NCBI GenBank assembly: GCA_021795255.1
Contig: JAJYPQ010000272.1
Coordinates: 1-5,884 of the forward strand
DNA length: 5,884 nucleotides
Origin: Pseudomonadota bacterium
GTDB lineage: Bacteria > Pseudomonadota > Gammaproteobacteria > Acidiferrobacterales > Acidiferrobacteraceae
Direction: 5' to 3'
Shown: positions 1 through 5,884 of the stretch, piece by piece
Position numbering within the stretch: position 1 is the first letter of the stretch
Layout of the letters: each line of letters begins with the position of its first letter
Notes under the pieces: generated by a model
What the model was told of the DNA's origin: nothing
The model's input: only the letters and a program-made list of their open reading frames with translations
Databases searched by the model: none
Made by a program: the position numbers and the translations under genes

Positions 1-2
1 TC

Positions 3-422
3 CATTGTCCAGGGCACCTAGATTTGCACACCGCAACAGCGATACAAACGACCAGCACACCATCGTCACGCTGGTCGGTGACGCCTGGCCGCGGGGACGT
101 CCTGCCTCTTACGCCGGACTCCATTGTTTCTCAGGATGGTTACGACAAGCAGGATTGCGAAACAGCGGCCGCCAAGCGCTGCTCGCGGCCTAGGGTCGTC
201 ACTACCGCCCATGGGCTAACAGTCCTCGGCGGCGACCTCTATAGGGATCAGGCGCTGTACTCGGCCGCGTGCGCCGAAGGCCTTGATTTCCTCTTCATGT
301 GCAAAGCCGCCTCGCACGCCACGCTCACCGAATGGGTCGACGTCGGTTTCACAACGGGCTCCCGCAAACTCCGTAGGTCGACCGTCCCCACCGTGTTCCT
401 AAGCGGTATTACTTTACACTGA
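3..422 (+). pseudogene. Transposase fragment (DDE type), left end outside window, decayed
   Basis: The frame from position 3 is open to a stop at 420-422. It carries a stretch I recognise from a proteobacterial and cyanobacterial transposase family: SIVSQDGYDKQDCETAAAKR (about 126-185), then HGLTVLGGDLY (about 210-242), then LDFLFMCKAASHATLTEWVD (about 282-341). In intact relatives the middle motif is usually GDDLY, whose acidic residues belong to the catalytic region; here it reads GGDLY. The resemblance stops near 341, after which the frame reads unrelated residues to the stop, so the C-terminal half is lost. Near the left edge, a better match to the family (HTIVTL, 56-73) lies in another frame, which suggests a frameshift around 56-90. 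No terminal inverted repeat is visible. The family identification is from memory of its motifs; the exact IS family is uncertain. The fragment cannot encode a working enzyme. Confidence 0.65.
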
Positions 423-510
423 AAATCGCTGAAGTCTTACTAAAACCCTGGACGCGTCGCCGTGGTTCTGGCATCTTCTTCCGAATCACAAGAAATGACT
501 TGTAGGTGCC

Positions 511-1080
511 ATGTCTCGTAGCCGACGTCGCCGTAGAAGCAAAGCGGATCTCGCTAGCCTCGCCTCAGTCATAGCCGGCTTGCTTTTCGTCGAAGCGGCG
601 CGGCGCGGCCCGAATTTTGCCGACACCGTCGTTCGCTGGTCTTTCATCGGGCTGATCGTTGTGGTCGTCGCCCTTGCGATAGCGTGGTTTTTCGGGAAAC
701 AGAAACGCGACAAGTTGCGCGCCGCCCTTCTGGCGGCGGGCGCGACCAACGCTCTCCAGTTGACCCCGGAACAGTACGAGCAATTTTGCGCCGCACTTCT
801 TGCCAATAATGGCTGGCAAACCCGTCTTACCCGGAAATCCGGAGATTTTGGGGCCGACGTTATTGCCACAAAGGAAGGTCGGGTACTGGTCATTCAGTGT
901 AAGCAGTGGTCCAAATCCGTCGGCATCAAGGCAGTGCAGGAGGCCCATGCCGCGCTGAGCCATTACCGTGCGACTCAGGCCGCTGTCGTCACCACTACCG
1001 ACTACACCACAGCTGCCAAGGCCCTTGCGAAGAGCACGGGAGTCCGGCTTCTAAGCCACAGGGATCTTGTCCGGATATAG
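511..1080 (+). CDS. Membrane-anchored Mrr-like restriction endonuclease domain protein
   Basis: This 189-residue protein has three parts. Residues 1-11 are very basic (RSRRRRRSK). Residues about 14-30 and 40-61 are hydrophobic; the second (WSFIGLIVVVVALAIAWFF) is a clear membrane helix and the first is weaker. Residues about 82-189 match the Mrr-type catalytic domain of the PD-(D/E)xK nuclease superfamily: LTPEQYEQFCAALLANNGW, then SGDFGADV with the likely catalytic Asp116, then VIQCKQW with Gln129 and Lys131, then VGIKAVQEAHAALSHY and a closing AAVVTTTDYTTAAKALA. The usual D...QxK active-site residues are all present, so it may be an active DNA-cleaving enzyme. Family members with this membrane-plus-Mrr layout are common but mostly of unproven function; methylated or foreign DNA is a plausible target by analogy with type IV enzymes. 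The ATG at 511 has only a weak, close upstream AGGTG. No methyltransferase is adjacent. Confidence 0.85.
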   Translation: MSRSRRRRRSKADLASLASVIAGLLFVEAARRGPNFADTVVRWSFIGLIVVVVALAIAWFFGKQKRDKLRAALLAAGATNALQLTPEQYEQFCAALLANNGWQTRLTRKSGDFGADVIATKEGRVLVIQCKQWSKSVGIKAVQEAHAALSHYRATQAAVVTTTDYTTAAKALAKSTGVRLLSHRDLVRI

Positions 1081-1162
1081 AGGAACCGAAACGCAAGCGT
1101 AAGCGATACGGCAAAGGTGTCAAAGCGTCCCAGAAGGCCTTGGGAGGCGTATCGATAAGTGC

Positions 1163-1200
1163 GTCAAGGCCGTCGCCGGCCCTGACATTGTGGGGCTTTT
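1163..1200 (+). terminator. Possible weak terminator after the Mrr-like gene
   Basis: An inverted repeat, GTCAAGGCC (1163-1171) and GGCCCTGAC (1178-1186), forms a 9-pair stem with one mismatch and a 6-base loop. It starts 83 bases after the stop codon of the Mrr-like gene. Downstream there is only a short T run (1197-1200), about ten bases after the stem, so it is not a classical intrinsic terminator. It would separate the nuclease gene from the 411-residue gene. Confidence 0.25.
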
Positions 1201-1431
1201 GATCACCACCCAGGCCAAGGAATACAGGGATGCGCGGCACTTATACCCCCACATCCAGGGGCGCTCGCCGCCCGCGCTTCGGGGCGCCCCAGTCGCCCTC
1301 GCGACCTCTGTCTTAACGCGCTGCCCGATCCACAGTGAAGCTGCGAGAAGTCTTCGTCCGGGCGGGCGAGCCGTGCGCCTTTCTAGTGCCAGAGAGGGTC
1401 GCCCAGCATAACGGAGTAGCATCCCGATGCC

Positions 1432-1460
1432 TTGACAGCGCATCGCGCGACCGCTAGGTC
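1432..1460 (+). promoter_or_regulatory. Candidate sigma-70-type promoter for the 411-residue gene
   Basis: A perfect TTGACA -35 box lies at 1432-1437. With the standard 17-base spacing the -10 position (1455-1460) reads TAGGTC, a poor match to TATAAT. The start codon follows about 50 bases later, a sensible leader length. The -35 is convincing but the -10 is weak, so this is tentative. Confidence 0.3.
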
Positions 1461-1498
1461 GGAGATGAAAATACACCGAAACAGACGATCGAAACAAT

Positions 1499-1503
1499 GG
1501 AGG
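1499..1503 (+). promoter_or_regulatory. Shine-Dalgarno site fixing the start at 1511
   Basis: GGAGG lies 7 bases upstream of the ATG at 1511, the ideal spacing. It is the strongest ribosome-binding site in the window and supports this start for the helical protein. Confidence 0.75.
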
Positions 1504-1510
1504 ACGCGTA

Positions 1511-2746
1511 ATGTCAACAGTTCACAAATGGCAATTCGCGTCGCGCTTTCGTCGTGATGCCTTCGGCTGGCGTTCTGACACACCGATACAGCGGATTAAG
1601 GAGGCCTTATCGGAGATCAAGCAGGTCGCTCGCAAGGAACCGGTTCTTGCCGCCGAGGGGGCGGTGACATTACTGGAAAAGCTATCGCCCGCGCTGGCGC
1701 ATGTTGATAGCTCATCCGGCGCACTTGGGGCGGCAGTCAACAAAGGGATCGACACGCTGGTCCCGATCATTACAAAAGCCGATGTCGATGAGAACATTCG
1801 CAAGCTTTGGTTGGGACGTCTGTGGCAAGCCTTGGAGGACGACAATGTCCCCTACATCGAAGTGCTCGGCGACTATTGGGGCGAGCTTTGTGTTACTCCG
1901 GAACTTGCTTTCCTCTGGGCCGACGAGCTTCTGCCCCTTGTCGAACGCGCTTGGGCCCCGCAAACGGATGGTCATGTTTTTTTCAAGGGCACTAGCGCAT
2001 GCCTTGCCTCCTTGTACGCGGCCGGTCGCTATGAAGAATTGTTGGCTCTAATAGACAAAGCACCCTTTAAGTGGTGGTACGACCGGCGGTGGGGCGTGAA
2101 GGCACTAGAGGCACAGGGTAAGAAGGCCTTGGCGATCCAGTACGCCGAGGAGTCGCGCGGGCGGAGCGATCCAATCCAGCCAATTGCAAAGGCATGCGAA
2201 GAAATCTTGCTGTCGTCGGGGCTTGCCGAAGAGGCCTATCGGCGCTACGCGATCGAGGCGAATCAAGGTACGACCTACCTTGCGACGTTCCGAGCCATCG
2301 TCAAGAAATATCCGGGACAACCGCCGGAGCAAATTCTGCGCGATCTGGTCGTCAGCACACCAGGCGCAGAAGGCAAGTGGTTTGCTGCGGCCAAGAATGC
2401 CGGCTTGTTCAACCTGGCCATCGACCTCGCAAATACGAGCCCGACAGACCCCCACACCTTGACGCGCGCGGCGAGAGATCTTGCGGCGCGGCAGCCTTCG
2501 TTCGCTGTGGCGGCGGGACTGGCCGCATTACGTTGGCTGTCGCTAGGTTACGGTTACGAGGTGACGGAAAGGGACGTGCTGGACGCGTACAACGTATTGA
2601 TAGGGGCGGCGATCCATGCCGGGGTTGACGAACGCCATATAAACGAGCGTGTCGCCAAACTTATCGCGGACGCGCTACCTCACAGCGACTTTGTCCGCAA
2701 GATTCTCGGGTCGCGATTGACAATGCGGGGTGCGGTCGGCCCGTAA
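1511..2746 (+). CDS. Conserved hypothetical protein, all-helical, TPR-like repeats
   Basis: This 411-residue protein is of unknown function. It has no signal peptide and no clear membrane segment, so it is probably cytoplasmic. The N-terminus (HKWQFASRFRRDAFGWRS, residues 5-22) is followed by helices with the motif VLAAEGAVTLLEKLSPAL (45-62) and VDSSSGALGAAVNKGIDTLV (65-84). I recognise this block as typical of a widespread proteobacterial hypothetical family without an assigned role. Residues about 100-150 are rich in Trp and acidic residues. Residues about 157-250 look like helix-turn-helix repeat units, for example ACLASLYAAGRYEELLALID and ALEAQGKKALAIQYAEESRG, as in TPR or related solenoids that hold partner proteins. 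The C-terminal third (about 285-400) is Ala-rich and helical. I see no catalytic motif. The start is set by a good ribosome-binding site at 1499-1503. It points toward nasA, with a 752-base convergent spacer between them. A scaffold or regulatory role is only inference from the fold. Confidence 0.85.
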   Translation: MSTVHKWQFASRFRRDAFGWRSDTPIQRIKEALSEIKQVARKEPVLAAEGAVTLLEKLSPALAHVDSSSGALGAAVNKGIDTLVPIITKADVDENIRKLWLGRLWQALEDDNVPYIEVLGDYWGELCVTPELAFLWADELLPLVERAWAPQTDGHVFFKGTSACLASLYAAGRYEELLALIDKAPFKWWYDRRWGVKALEAQGKKALAIQYAEESRGRSDPIQPIAKACEEILLSSGLAEEAYRRYAIEANQGTTYLATFRAIVKKYPGQPPEQILRDLVVSTPGAEGKWFAAAKNAGLFNLAIDLANTSPTDPHTLTRAARDLAARQPSFAVAAGLAALRWLSLGYGYEVTERDVLDAYNVLIGAAIHAGVDERHINERVAKLIADALPHSDFVRKILGSRLTMRGAVGP

Positions 2747-2882
2747 CCCGCGGTTTTACCCTATTGGTCTATCACCCCTGCGTTCTGGTGCGCTAAGTTT
2801 GGATTGGGAAGGCGGGCTTTTCGTGATCGGAGGCCCGGCCCTGACGATCTCGGTCGCCGGTGTGTCGGAGGGCCAACACTAA
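2745..2882 (+). other. Protein-like reading patch just after the 411-residue gene
   Basis: The +1 frame relative to the preceding gene is open from its stop to a TAA at 2880-2882. From about 2796 it reads LSLDWEGGLFVIGGPALTI followed by SVAGVSEGQH, a residue mix more like protein than random translation. There is no ATG; only a TTG in the middle could start it. It might be the tail of a decayed gene, or chance. No family is recognised. Confidence 0.2.
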
Positions 2883-2949
2883 CAACAGCGCCGAAGAGCG
2901 AACCTGCGAGTCGCGTAGCCGCATTACATCAGCCCCGATTTGTCGTTGA

Positions 2950-3231
2950 AGTCTCGGGATAGAGAGTTTTCGTGTTTACGTTTACGCGCCTACCCATCCC
3001 CCCACCTACGCTTGGGCCGCCCAGGAAGATCGGCCTCCTGCTGCATGGCGAAAGCCCGAACCAGCACTTATGACACTAGCTCGACACTGTCCTTTCGACG
3101 TTGCTGAGATACAGCCGGGACTCGACACCATCGAATTTACGGATCTTCCTTAATATAACGAGGCAGGCTCGGCGCTTGAAGCAGTCGTGATGCCTGGCGA
3201 AGAGAAGTTCTGGCGCTTATGGGGGCCGTAA
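2950..3231 (+). pseudogene. Possible decayed gene fragment, unknown product, internal stop
   Basis: One frame is open from 2950 to a TAA at 3151-3153 and, past that stop, to another TAA at 3229-3231. The translation is protein-like: FRVYVYAPTHPPTYAWAAQE (2968-3027), an ATG at 3070 opening MTLARHCPFDVAEIQPGLDT, then IEFTDLP, the stop, then EAGSALEAVVMPGEEKFWRL and WGP before the final stop. An amphipathic, acidic and aromatic composition on both sides of one stop suggests a gene broken by a point mutation. There is no start or ribosome-binding site for the upstream part, and a TGA at 2947 closes it on the left. I do not recognise a family. From the ATG only 27 residues would be made. Chance remains a real alternative. 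Confidence 0.3.
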
Positions 3232-3257
3232 AAAACACATTCGGCAATTATTGCCGA
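3230..3257 (-). terminator. Rho-independent terminator candidate downstream of nasA
   Basis: TCGGCAA (3241-3247) and TTGCCGA (3251-3257) form a perfect 7-pair stem with a 3-base loop. Read on the minus strand, the stem is followed after five bases by six consecutive T residues (complement of the A run 3230-3235). This orientation fits transcripts coming from nasA, whose stop codon is about 240 bases upstream. There is no T run on the plus strand side, so it would not serve the 411-residue gene. Confidence 0.45.
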
Positions 3258-3334
3258 TTCGAGCGTGGGCTTAGCACAAAGGACGGGTGTCATGTGCGAC
3301 GATATTGTGCCTCCGGATTCCGCTGTTGGTGAAA

Positions 3335-3351
3335 GAAGGACTTAAGTCTTC
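3335..3351. repeat. Palindrome centred on GACTTAAGTC
   Basis: GACTTAAGTC (3339-3348) is a perfect 10-base palindrome. Allowing one bulged G, it extends to GAAG on the left (3335-3338) and TTC on the right. It lies in the convergent spacer about 150 bases past the nasA stop. It could be a small hairpin in the nasA transcript or a protein-binding site; no role is shown by its context. Confidence 0.3.
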
Positions 3352-3498
3352 AGGGGTCTGCACGAGATGGGTGGCGGATACCCGTCGCGCCCTGCCCGGA
3401 TAAGTGACCCTTGCTGACCTCCGCTCCCCGTGCCGCAGTTGCCCTAAGCCGTGCCTGCAAACCATGAGTGGCAAATACAAACCAATGCCAGCGGGCCG

Positions 3499-5884
3499 CT
3501 ACGAGACCCGCGCGGGGCGATAGGCTTTAAGCAATATCCCGATCTCCGGGCGGCACGAGCCGCACTCGACACCGGCCCCACACATCGCGCCCACCGCTTG
3601 AACTGTGGAGGCGCCGGCCTGTACGGCAGTGCGAATAGCCTGCTCGCAGACGCCGCGACATTGACACACGAGCGGACTGCTGGCCCCCACCCTCACATCC
3701 GGTCCGGCCGGCGCCACGAGGCGATGACGTATCGGACCCACATCGGCGCCCGTGAGTAACAGATCCTCCAACCAGGGCGCGGTCCCATCGTCGCCCAAAA
3801 GCCGCACACCCCACAATCGACCACCGCGTATCAACATCGACTTGCTCGTGCCGCGGCTATCTTCGTAGGCCACGGTCTCACCAGTTGTCAGGGCCAATGT
3901 CTGATCAAGATGCGTCCCGAGATCGGCGGCCGGCGCCTCGGCGTCAGCAAAACGCAAGACCAAGGCCTCTCCGAGCGGAGAGGCGCGTCGCCAAAGGCTT
4001 GCGTAGGGGAAGCGCGGCAAAAGAAGGCGGGCGGCAGCCCACAGCCCGGGCTCGAGTCGGCGGATTAGTGTTCCGGTAAATGGGAGAGCCGCGTTTTTGA
4101 GGGAGACTGCCATGTGCTTTAACTCGGGTTGCCCGGAGACGGGATCGAGTGCGCTGGCCGCGGTCAAGGCGTTGACCGCGCCATGTGCACTAAAGCGTGC
4201 GCCAAAGTGCATGGGCAAGAAAACGGTCCCCTCGCACAGGCCATCACTTAGCTCCGCGCGGACGGTTGCAGCGCCACGCAGGCCTGTCACTGTGACGAGG
4301 TCACCGCTGGCAACACCAATCTTTTGCGCGTCGGCCGGGTGCAGAGTGAGCACGGCTTCAGCCACGTGGGAGAAAAGTCCGGCCACTTGCCCGGTACGAC
4401 TCATCGTGTGCCATTGGTCACGCAGGCGGCCACTTGTGAGATGCCAGGGGTAGGTCGGGCTTAGAGGCTCGGCGACCGGCTTGTAATCGGCGGCGGCAAA
4501 ACGGGCCCGTCCGTTCGCGGTAGCGAATACGTGGTTCTCATAGAGGCGCGCCTGACCGTGGCTGGCTCCTGCAGGATAGGGCCATTGCTGGGGACCGGCC
4601 TCGAGAGCCTCCCAGTCCAGACCGGTAATGTCGAGATCCCGCCCCTTTGTGCACCGGCGATACTCGTCAAACACGTCACGGTGAGAGGCGAACGCGAACA
4701 GGCGCTGTGCCCGATCGCTATGGGTTTCGCGGCCGACCGTGGGGATACCGAGGGCGTCCATCTGGGACCCGAGCGCGTGGGCAAAATCCCGAAAAATTTG
4801 CCAGTCGGGCCGGCTTATGCCGGGCGCCTTGATCGCTTGGCGCATAAGGCTTATACGGCGCTCCGAGTTCGTCACGATCGCGTTGCGTTCGGCAAAGCTT
4901 GCCGCAGGCAAAATCAAATCGGCGAACGCAGTAGTCTCCGTCGGATAGTAGGCCTCCTGCACGACCACGTATTCGGCGGCCTTCAGCGCGCTTTCGACCA
5001 AAGACGTCTCGGGGAGGCTCACAACCGGATTGGTACAGGCGATCCACAAAGCCTTGATGCGGCCGGCCGCGACCGCCGAAAACAGCGGGACCGCGCTAAG
5101 ACCCGGTTCGGGATTGAGGCCGGCTATCCCCCATATCCCTGCCATATCTGCCCGGTCTTCGCTTCGGCTGATTTCCCGATGGCCCGGCAACAACGACGGC
5201 ATGCCGCCTACCTCACGCCCGCCCATGGCGTTGGGCTGGCCGGTGAGACTCAAAGGTCCAGCGCCTGGGCGCCCGATCTGCCCGGTCGCGAGATGGAGAT
5301 TGATCAGGGCGCGATTTTTGTCCGTACCGTGGCTTGACTGATTGAGACCCTGACACCAAAGCGAGAGGGCGCGGCGCGCCTGGCCAAAGGCGCTCGCGGC
5401 CTGCTCTATGACCGCGACCGAAAGCCCGCACAGAGCCGCCACTCGGTTCGGCGTGTAGTCGTATACAACATGACGCAAAGCCGCGAACCCCTCAGTGTGC
5501 TCCTCGATGAAGCGCTTATTAAGAAGCCCGTCGCGCATCAAAATATGGAGCATTCCATGAAAAAACGCGACGTCCGTTCCAGGCGTGAGGGGAATGTGCA
5601 GATCGCTTGCGGCCGCCGTTGGCGTGCGCCGCGGATCAAGCGTCATAACAAAGAGCTTGGGATTTTTTTGGCGCGCGGCCTCGATCCTGCGAAAGACTAT
5701 GGGGTGGGCGAAGGCCGGGTTGGCCCCTGCTATCAAAATCACATCGGCGAGCTCGATATCCTCATAGCACCCCGGCACCGAATCCTGACCTAGGCTGGTC
5801 TTATAAGCACTGACCGTAGACGCCATGCAGAGCCGGGAATTGGTATCGATATGGTTGGTGCCGAGGAAGCCCTTGGCGAGCTTG
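3499..5884 (-). CDS. nasA: Assimilatory nitrate reductase catalytic subunit, 3' part
   Basis: The enzyme reduces nitrate to nitrite in the cytoplasm for nitrogen assimilation, using a bis-MGD molybdenum cofactor. The frame runs off the right edge: the ATG at 5824-5826 is internal, since upstream codons read KLAKGFLGTNHIDTNSRLC in frame. The Cys of SRLCMAS (codon 5827-5829) matches the Mo-ligating Cys of the NapA/NasA group. Counting from that Met, cofactor-binding landmarks include NLHLATGQIGRPGAG (176-190) and SLTGQPNAMGGREVGG (193-208). The C-terminal molybdopterin-binding domain spans about 455-580, with GRLRDQWHTMSRTG and SGQPELKH. A linker (about 583-715) precedes a BFD-like [2Fe-2S] domain with Cys721, 723, 755 and 758 (C-x-C-x31-C-x2-C). 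The N-terminal 4Fe-4S domain and true start lie outside the window. About 795 residues are visible; relatives are near 900. The BFD domain probably takes electrons from a reductase partner. The gene looks intact. Possible confusion with formate dehydrogenase or NapA is unlikely given the BFD tail and SGQPELKH motif. Confidence 0.93.
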   Translation of the reverse strand, partial: KLAKGFLGTNHIDTNSRLCMASTVSAYKTSLGQDSVPGCYEDIELADVILIAGANPAFAHPIVFRRIEAARQKNPKLFVMTLDPRRTPTAAASDLHIPLTPGTDVAFFHGMLHILMRDGLLNKRFIEEHTEGFAALRHVVYDYTPNRVAALCGLSVAVIEQAASAFGQARRALSLWCQGLNQSSHGTDKNRALINLHLATGQIGRPGAGPLSLTGQPNAMGGREVGGMPSLLPGHREISRSEDRADMAGIWGIAGLNPEPGLSAVPLFSAVAAGRIKALWIACTNPVVSLPETSLVESALKAAEYVVVQEAYYPTETTAFADLILPAASFAERNAIVTNSERRISLMRQAIKAPGISRPDWQIFRDFAHALGSQMDALGIPTVGRETHSDRAQRLFAFASHRDVFDEYRRCTKGRDLDITGLDWEALEAGPQQWPYPAGASHGQARLYENHVFATANGRARFAAADYKPVAEPLSPTYPWHLTSGRLRDQWHTMSRTGQVAGLFSHVAEAVLTLHPADAQKIGVASGDLVTVTGLRGAATVRAELSDGLCEGTVFLPMHFGARFSAHGAVNALTAASALDPVSGQPELKHMAVSLKNAALPFTGTLIRRLEPGLWAAARLLLPRFPYASLWRRASPLGEALVLRFADAEAPAADLGTHLDQTLALTTGETVAYEDSRGTSKSMLIRGGRLWGVRLLGDDGTAPWLEDLLLTGADVGPIRHRLVAPAGPDVRVGASSPLVCQCRGVCEQAIRTAVQAGASTVQAVGAMCGAGVECGSCRPEIGILLKAYRPARVS

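Larger units (their letters stand above)
1081..1510. other. Intergenic region without a supported gene
   Basis: This 430-base spacer separates the Mrr-like gene from the helical protein gene. Short open frames exist on both strands (for example 1190-1411 on + and 1120-1497 on -). None has a recognisable product, and the minus-strand one would need a TTG start without a clear ribosome-binding site. Apart from the hairpin at 1163-1186 it holds a GC-rich inverted repeat, GGGGCGC (1258-1264) and GCGCCCC (1284-1290), with a 19-base loop and no T run. It also holds the candidate promoter at 1432-1460. Confidence 0.6.
2747..3498. other. Long spacer between convergent genes
   Basis: This 752-base region separates the 411-residue gene (+) from nasA (-). 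No intact gene is supported. It contains the two remnant-like patches at 2745-2882 and 2950-3231, the hairpin with a T run serving the minus strand at 3230-3257, and a palindrome at 3335-3351. A small minus-strand frame (3271-3480) would need a TTG start and has no recognisable product. No terminator with a T run is visible for the plus-strand gene. Confidence 0.6.

Noticed and set aside
1258..1290. GC-rich inverted repeat GGGGCGC/GCGCCCC
   Set aside because: The 19-base loop and lack of a T run argue against a terminator; in GC-rich DNA a 7-base match is weak evidence.
1120..1497. 125-residue minus-strand open frame in the spacer before the 411-residue gene
   Set aside because: It would need a TTG start without a visible ribosome-binding site, has an Arg/Pro-rich composition typical of chance frames, and matches no family I know.
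2837..2874. Inverted repeat GGCCCT/AGGGCC after the 411-residue gene, considered as its terminator
   Set aside because: The stem is only six pairs with a 26-base loop and no T run follows.
3271..3480. 69-residue minus-strand open frame just downstream of nasA
   Set aside because: It needs a TTG start, has no motif, and its composition resembles a chance frame.
4531..5337. 268-residue open frame on the plus strand
   Set aside because: It lies wholly antisense to the clearly coding nasA gene, and its translation shows no recognisable domain; it is a shadow of GC-rich codon use.
5824..5826. ATG at 5824-5826 as the start of nasA
   Set aside because: Codons upstream to the window edge are in frame and encode the conserved segment leading to the Mo-ligating Cys, so this Met is internal.

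Overview
The window reads as proteobacterial chromosomal DNA of moderately high GC content. The strongest taxonomic hint is an assimilatory nitrate reductase (NasA type) with a fused C-terminal [2Fe-2S] domain. I cannot name a genus; an alpha-, beta- or gammaproteobacterium would all fit.

Layout from left to right. (1) Positions 3-422 hold a decayed, left-truncated fragment of a DDE-type transposase. (2) Positions 511-1080 (+) encode a 189-residue protein with an Arg-rich N-terminus, two predicted membrane segments and a C-terminal Mrr-type restriction-endonuclease fold. (3) Positions 1081-1510 are non-coding as far as I can see, with a weak hairpin after the nuclease gene and a good -35 box before the next one. 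(4) Positions 1511-2746 (+) encode a 411-residue all-helical conserved hypothetical protein with a strong ribosome-binding site. (5) Positions 2747-3498 lie between convergent genes. No intact gene is visible there, but two patches read like protein remnants, and a hairpin with a T run faces the nitrate reductase gene. (6) Positions 3499-5884 (-) are the 3' part of nasA; its start lies beyond the right edge.

The left part (transposase relic, nuclease-like gene, helical orphan, long decayed spacers) looks like an accessory or insertion-prone segment. It abuts the end of a core nitrate-assimilation locus. NasA reduces nitrate to nitrite in the cytoplasm, and its operon partners would be expected beyond position 5884. 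The nuclease-like gene and the helical orphan share a strand but are 430 bases apart, with a possible terminator and a possible promoter between them, so they are probably separate transcription units. I found no tRNA, rRNA, CRISPR array or complete insertion sequence, and no convincing case for a wholly new system. The least explained items are the membrane-anchored Mrr-like protein, the 411-residue orphan and the remnant-like patches at 2745-2882 and 2950-3231.
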